Origin: Eledone cirrhosa
Taxonomy: Eukaryota; Mollusca; Cephalopoda; Octopoda; Eledonidae
Reading direction: 5' to 3'
NCBI GenBank assembly: GCA_964016885.1
Contig: OZ024741.1
Span: 25,883,927-25,947,926 of the forward strand
DNA length: 64,000 nt
Shown: piece after piece, positions 59,614-64,000 of the stretch
Layout: each line of letters begins with the position of its first letter
How positions within the stretch are numbered: the first letter of the stretch is position 1
Notes under the pieces: generated by a model
Database searches by the model: none
Seen by the model: only the letters and a program-made list of their open reading frames with translations
What the model was told of the DNA's origin: nothing
Translations under genes and position numbers: made by a program

Positions 59614-59800
59614 GGAGAAAGTATGACCCCGACGGCAGAGCTCAAGCCGTTTCGACGGCTATTTCTGGACTGAGTCGAAATGGCTTGAGCTCTGCTGTCA
59701 GGGTCATACTTTCTCCTATTACCCACTCTACTACCCTAAGTATTGAGTACTCTGGTGTGTTATGGTCCATCTGGTTCCTTACCACAACTCCTCCGTTATA
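59611..59800 (-). mobile_element. Fold-back family member 2 (46-bp arms, deleted tip)
   Basis: Arms 59611-59656 and 59674-59719 pair (GAGCTCAAGCCGTTTCGAC against GTCGAAATGGCTTGAGCTC) around GGCTATTTCTGGACTGA. The distal 15 bp of the stem seen in member 1 has lost its partner. The shoulder after the right arm (ACCCACTCTACTACCCTAAG, GAGTACTCTGGTG, ATGGTCCATCTGGTTCC) is the reverse complement of the shoulder at 51505-51578, so this copy is in the opposite orientation. Confidence 0.9.
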
Positions 59801-60077
59801 TATATAGAGAGATATACATAGAGAGAGATGTGATTAAATTCCAATGATGCAATGATAAGATCTCTTTGTTTTGGCTATCTCACAGACTCACCGGTTCAAA
59901 TTAGTTTGTACAGAGCAAGACATGTTTGAACCAAGACAGCCTATGAGTTATTTGAAATAGAGAGAGCCTTCTGCTGGAATTATATCGTATTTTGATACCT
60001 TCTTTGCACTTAAACATGCCTTGAGTTCTACTCTGATTTGTGGTTTTCCTGGTCCCTGAACCATGAATACATCATAA

Positions 60078-60262
60078 ATATCATCATCCTCATCATCACC
60101 GTTTTACGTCCGTTCTTCCACACTAGCATGGGTTAGATGGGTTGTCCTGTTGTGGGCAGTAGCCGGTCGGCTGACCATGCCTTGCTCATATGGGAACTGA
60201 TTCTGGCTTGATTTTTACATCTGGATGCCCTTCCTAACACCAACCTCATTTACATTTCATGC
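60078..60262 (-). mobile_element. SINE-A 3' half
   Basis: CATCATCCTCATCATCACCG tail, TTTTACGTCCGTTCTTCCAC, TAGCATGGGTTAGATGGGTT and GGATGCCCTTCCTAACACCA, truncated after TTTACATTTCATGCC. Confidence 0.87.
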
Positions 60263-60590
60263 CTACAAAATGTATATATATATACACACACACATTCTAA
60301 ATATATATATATGTCGTTTCCAATAAAGAAAACAGATAAAGGCAGGTGAAGAAGTTATTACAGCTCACAATATGAGATATATTACAGTAAACTACCCAGA
60401 AAGCCACATACAAGATCTACTTGTATGAACTCCTTATTTCAGATGTTTAAGTAGACTCATAGAGCCAATATTACATTGAAAATATTTATTTTTTTTTTAT
60501 TAATTCTTATGAATCTAATTATTGGATTATATAATTAACTAATAATAAATTATATACCCTGTAAGATGGAAGAAATGAGCATTAATTAAA
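60263..60590. other. AT-rich stretch without recognised features
   Basis: (TA)n at 60272-60282 and 60301-60312, a T run at 60487-60499, otherwise AT-rich. No gene. Confidence 0.6.
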
Positions 60591-60704
60591 ATGAGTTCAA
60601 ATCCCGCCGAGGTTGACTTTGCCTTTCATCCTTACGGGGTCGATAAAATAAAGTACCAGTAATGCACTGGGTAATTGCTGGCCTTGTGCCTAAAGTAGAA
60701 ACAA
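60591..60704 (+). mobile_element. SINE-B, 5'-truncated
   Basis: It begins at the B box (GAGTTCAAATCCCGCCGAGG) and continues TTGACTTTGCCTTTCATCCT, CGGGGTCGATAAAATAAAGT, ACCAGTAATGCACTGGGTAA and TTGTGCCTAAAGTAGAAAC. Confidence 0.9.
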
Positions 60705-60763
60705 TTAATTAAAATGATATAATTAACACTATTTGGTCTTATTTTTAATATATATATATATAA

Positions 60764-61201
60764 ATGAAAGGCAGGTTGTACGATGCCTGCATACGAACAG
60801 CAATGCTGCATGGCAGTGAGACCTGGGCATTGTGTGCAGAGGATATACGCAGACTAGAGAGGAACGAAGCTTGCATGCTCCGCTGGATGTGTAACAGTAA
60901 TATACGTGAACGGCAAAGCATAAACGAACTAAGGAAAAAATTAGAGATAAGAGGGATCAGATGTTGTTTACTCGAGAGAAGGCTACGTTGGTATGGACAC
61001 GTGATGCGCATGAAAGTCGATAGCTGTATAACAAAGTGCAGGGCAATAAAGATAGACGGTAGTCACGGAATAGGCAGACCCAGAAAAACCTGGGACGAGC
61101 TGATAAACTCCGACATCACACACTTACACCTCTCCAAGACAATGTCACTGGACCGAGACCTTTGGCGGTACTCAGTAACAGAGAAGACCCGCCTTACCTA
61201 A
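60764..61201 (+). mobile_element. LINE B 3' ORF fragment, copy 2 (145 aa)
   Basis: The open frame of 145 codons starts MKGRLYDACIRTAMLHGSET and contains RRLERNEACMLRWMC, ERRLRWYGHVMRM, GIGRPRKTWDELI and SLDRDLWRYSV, ending TAA at 61199-61201. It is the same family as 50867-51440 in the opposite orientation. It is truncated at exactly the MKGRL position against (TA)n, so the Met is a coincidence of truncation rather than a true start. There are no internal stops or frameshifts, so it is a fairly recent insertion. Confidence 0.87.
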
Positions 61202-61341
61202 ATATATAGTAAAACCTACTCCAGCCAGTAGGCATCTCTAACAAAATACACCCCGTCCCACCACCACCACCCCCACCCGATCCACACCACCCCGTTCTAT
61301 GTAAAATTATGTTGGTGCCGCGCCATCGAGGCCGAAACAAA

Positions 61342-61603
61342 TGAGATCGTGTAGGTGTCACGACAAAAAAACACACAGTCCACGCTGTAATGTGGCCGTG
61401 TAGGCAACACGGTAAAAACCTCCCAGACCCACACTGTAAATGTGGTTGGTGTTAGGAAGGGCATCCAACTGTAGAAAACCTGCCAGACAGTCCTATGCGA
61501 GCAAGACAATCACTCTTGCCTCAAGTGGGACTACCCCCGTCCAAACCCATGCAAGCATGGAACACGGACGTTAAACGTTGATGATGATGATGATGATGAT
61601 GAT
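61342..61603 (+). mobile_element. SINE-A copy, headless
   Basis: GAGATCGTGTAGGTGTCACG, CAGTCCACGCTGTAATGTGG, TTGGTGTTAGGAAGGGCATC, CAACTGTAGAAAACCTGCCA, CATGCAAGCATGGAACACGG and the (GAT)n tail at 61580-61602, abutting (TA)n. Confidence 0.9.
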
Positions 61604-62011
61604 ATATATATATATATATTGAACTATCTCAAATAAGGCTCAGAATTGACTAAAAGGAAGATCACAGCAAAGTACTTTAAAATAAAGGAACCCTATATGT
61701 GTATCATCCCAGAGGAAAAATTCTTGTCAAGTGATCTAAATCCATAGGGCTTAATGAATCTTTTAGGCTTCTCTGAATTATATTCTAAGGGATATTTTTT
61801 ATTGAGATGTACTGTATAATACTGACTAATTATAAAATGTATATTATACACACATGTTTGTATGACCATTTTAACTTATGTTTATAGCTCTGGTATCTTC
61901 TTCATATCCATGGAGCGCTTGTCTGCACAATACAGAAGTTGCGTTTCGCCAATTTCTACCCGCCGAAATGCGATTCTCGCTAAATTTATATTTATATATA
62001 TTTATATATAT
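61604..62011. other. AT-rich stretch
   Basis: No gene recognised. A GC-richer segment at about 61905-61975 (GAGCGCTTGTCTGCACAATA, GTTGCGTTTCGCCAATTTCT, GCCGAAATGCGATTC) follows an acceptor-like TTATGTTTATAG. It has no donor or protein match I can name, and is more likely a repeat remnant than an exon. Confidence 0.5.
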
Positions 62012-62080
62012 ATATTGGGTAGTCAAGTATGAAATTTGTAGAAATTTGTTTTTTTTCTACAAATTTCATACTTGATGACT

Positions 62081-62086
<6 letters not shown>
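62012..62086. mobile_element. Short hairpin element, 33-bp arms
   Basis: 62012-62044 and 62054-62086 pair (AGTCAAGTATGAAATTTGTA against TACAAATTTCATACTTGATG) with a T-rich 9-base loop, flanked by (TA)n on both sides. It may be the two ends of a mariner-like element with the interior removed. Confidence 0.85.
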
Positions 62087-62130
<44 letters not shown>

Positions 62131-62149
62131 AGATGGATACTGTAAAAGC

Positions 62150-62307
62150 CTGTTTAGACTCACCAGCATACTCAATACTAGGGGTAGTAGAGTATGGTTA
62201 TAGGAAAGAGTCAGGACCCAATGGCTGAGCTCTTGCTATTTCAACAGCTGGTTCCAGTTTGGAATTAGCTGTTGAAATGGCAAGAGCTCAGCCATTGGGT
62301 CCCGACT
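62150..62307 (+). mobile_element. Fold-back family member 3 (48-bp arms), diverged
   Basis: Arms 62209-62256 and 62260-62307 pair (CCCAATGGCTGAGCTCTTGC against CAAGAGCTCAGCCATTGGGT) with a 3-base loop. The left shoulder ACTCAATACTAGGGGTAGTA then GAGTATGGTTATAGG parallels CTCAATGTTTAGGGTAGTAG and AGTGGGTAATAGG of member 1. The arm sequence differs but keeps GAGCTC, so this is a subfamily. Confidence 0.85.
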
Positions 62308-62331
62308 ATATATGTATATATATATATATAT

Positions 62332-62500
62332 ATATATAGTATATTTGGCAATACACTGTATGCTTAATTAAAAACATTTTGAAGACCTTACACTATTGTT
62401 TTAAAGCAGTGACTATGTCACTGCTTTTTTCAACAAACAAAGGGAGATAAGCTGACAGACCTAATTAAGCATACAGTGTATTGCCAAATATACTATATAT
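62332..62500. mobile_element. MITE with 39-bp perfect TIRs
   Basis: 62332-62370 and 62462-62500 are perfect inverted repeats; the non-(TA) part is GTATATTTGGCAATACACTG then TATGCTTAATTA. The interior is 91 bp and holds a further hairpin AAAGCAGTGACTATGTCACT then GCTTT at about 62403-62427. (TA)n on both sides hides the target duplication. Confidence 0.9.
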
Positions 62501-62560
62501 ACATTCATATATACATCGGTATTTCAGAGCACCAATCCTAATTTTATATATATATATATA

Positions 62561-62765
62561 TAGCTGTGGAAGACTTGTCAAACAAAGGGTTGAGAGGACC
62601 CTTCAGTTGTGTCAAGTACACAACAGCCTCCCTAATGTTTGGTGTCCTACACACCCAGTACATGCTGTAAAGCGGTTGGTATTAAGAAGGGCATACAGTA
62701 GTAGAAAGTTTACCAAACAAAGGGTTGTAAGGACCCTCAGTTGTGTCAAAGACACCAAGAGATAA
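62561..62765 (+). mobile_element. SINE-A relative (long-variant subfamily)
   Basis: CTGTGGAAGACTTGTCAAAC, AAAGGGTTGAGAGGACCCTT, CAGTTGTGTCAAGTACACAA, ATGCTGTAAAGCGGTTGGTA and TTAAGAAGGGCATACAGTAG, then a second AACAAAGGGTTGTAAGGACC and CTCAGTTGTGTCAAAGACAC. The repeated AAAGGGTTG...GTTGTGTCAA block and its link to 55226-55640 define the subfamily. Confidence 0.7.
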
Positions 62766-63239
62766 CCAGGAATGCATTATAATATACATATTAGGTCCAT
62801 TTCAGGATATTACCTTAAATATCTTCCTCAGTGAACCATGAATTACTTCATGGTTCACTGATGTATCACAGAAGAGATTCAACAGTGAACTGAATTACTT
62901 CAACAACAGCAACAAAAATACAGCCTCACACCCGCAATAGCTTTTTAAAAAAAACAAATTGATACAAAATAAGAAAAATAAACATCTTTTGATAAAAAAA
63001 AAACCACTTTTATAATTATTTTCTTTCCAAATGTGTATTTAAAAAGAAAAAAATTTTCTCCCTCAATTATCTATTATTTCACCCCAAAATGCATTTTTAA
63101 AGTTGCCAATACAATAGTAATTATTGAAATATATGTGAGAATGTGTGAAGGGCTGAATATTATGGAATTAAAGGGGAGAACAAAAAATCAATGTATTTAT
63201 ATAAGGTTCTCTTTGTCTTACACATCATTACACATGCAC
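62766..63239. other. AT-rich stretch
   Basis: A 19-bp inverted pair (CAGTGAACCATGAATTACTT / ATTACTTCATGGTTCACTG) lies at about 62829-62862. Several A runs occur around 62946-63055. No gene. Confidence 0.6.
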
Positions 63240-64000
63240 ACTTCTCTCTATCTCCCCCTCTCTCTCTCTTACTCATCTCTCTACCTCTCTCACACATTAA
63301 CAGTTCATCTCTCTCTTTACCTTGCTTCATATTTCTGTCCATGTCATATTTTCTCTATTTCCCCCCTCCCGTCTCTCTATCTCTCCCCCTCCCATCTCTC
63401 TATCTCTCCCCCTCCCGTCTCTCTCTCTCTCCTCCTCCCGTCTCTCTCTCTCTTCTCCTCCCGTCTCTCTCTCTCTCCTCCTCCCGTTTCTCTCTCTCTC
63501 CTCCTCCCGTCTCTCTCCTCCTCCCGTCTCTCTCCTCCTCCCGTCTCTCTCTCCCTCCCGTCTCTCTCTCTCCCCCTCCCGCCCCCCATCCCGTCTCTCT
63601 CTACCCCTCCCGTCTCTCTCTACCCCTCCCGTCTATCTCTCTCCCGTCTCTCTCTCTCCCGTCTCTCTCTCTCCCGTCTCTCTCTCTCCCGTCTCTCTCT
63701 CCTCCTCCCATCTCTCTCTCTCCCGTCTCTCTCTCTCCCGTCTCTCTCTCCTCCTCCCATCTCTCTCTCCTCCTCCCATCTCTCTCTCCTCCTCCCGTCT
63801 CTCTCTCCTCCTCCCGTCTCTCTCTCCTCCTCCCGTCTCTCTCTCCCCCTCCCGTCTCTCTCTCCCCCTCCAGTCTCCCCCCCCGTCTCTCGCTCCCCCC
63901 TCCCGTCTCTCGCTCTCCCCCTCCCGTCTCTCGCTCTTCCCCTCCCGTCTGTCGCTCTCCCCCTCTCATCTCTCGCTCGACCCCCCTCCCGCCTCTCTCT
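63240..64000. repeat. CT-rich minisatellite running off the window end
   Basis: Units of about 12-25 bp of the type CTCTCTCTCCTCCTCCCGTC repeat to the last base. From 63360 the CCTCCCGTCTCTC motif recurs with variable (CT)n lengths. The - strand Arg/Glu/Gly-rich frames are by-products. Confidence 0.92.

Noticed and set aside
61885..61990. Possible exon after an acceptor-like TTATGTTTATAG
   Set aside because: No donor at a sensible place, no recognisable protein family, and the segment runs into (TA)n; more likely a repeat fragment.
63377..63969. Arg/Glu/Gly-rich coding regions on the - strand
   Set aside because: Pure CT-minisatellite translation.

Overview
The window looks like intronic chromosome from a coleoid cephalopod, most likely an octopus. 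Two tRNA-derived SINE families of octopus type are scattered on both strands: one ends in (ATG)n after a GTTAGGAAGGGCATCCAG core, the other has the GCCGAGGTTAACTTTGCC / GTCGATAAAATAAAGTACC body. The rest is simple repeats, non-LTR retrotransposon 3' ends, a Penelope-like element and several fold-back or TIR elements. There is no prokaryotic gene organisation. The only host coding sequence I can support is one 79-nt internal exon on the + strand (32889-32967). It encodes the end of the F1 lobe of a FERM domain of the EPB41L4/EPB41L5 (Yurt) type, so the window probably spans two introns of that gene.

Layout. 1-6008: about 66 copies of a 91-bp satellite. 6009-7480: AT-rich DNA with microsatellites. 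7481-11815: a Penelope-like element on the - strand, with a 573-aa reverse transcriptase and, after a one-base frameshift, a GIY-YIG endonuclease, between inverted terminal repeats. 11837-12421: a short element with 69-bp direct terminal repeats; a diverged relative lies at 56394-57082. 12.5-19.7 kb: SINEs, a 71-bp-arm hairpin, a LINE fragment split by a TIR transposon, a mariner-like MITE with three termini, and minisatellites. 19733-32792: about 384 copies of a 34-bp satellite, ending only about 97 bp before the FERM exon. 33.1-35.9 kb: LINE and SINE remains and trinucleotide tracts. About 36060-49825: about 141 copies of a 97-bp satellite. 49.8-64 kb: a mosaic of SINEs, two LINE 3' ORFs, three members of one fold-back family, TIR elements, a 22-bp minisatellite and CT-rich DNA.

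The most interesting structure is the origin of the 97-bp satellite. The DNA just before it (35870-36060) is LINE reverse-transcriptase C-terminal coding sequence. The array unit is a piece of the next part of that coding region. The DNA just after it (49826-50030) resumes the same LINE and runs to its 3' end. About 13.7 kb of satellite therefore appears to have grown inside a single LINE copy. Three unexpanded copies of the same LINE in this window (14973, 33112 and 53026, all - strand) give the ancestral arrangement. Within the array a 3685-bp block (38 units) is duplicated in tandem.

Limits: all homology calls come from reading translated motifs by eye. Copy numbers are array length divided by unit length. 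Satellite blocks of this kind are also where assemblies fail, so the large duplications need long-read confirmation.
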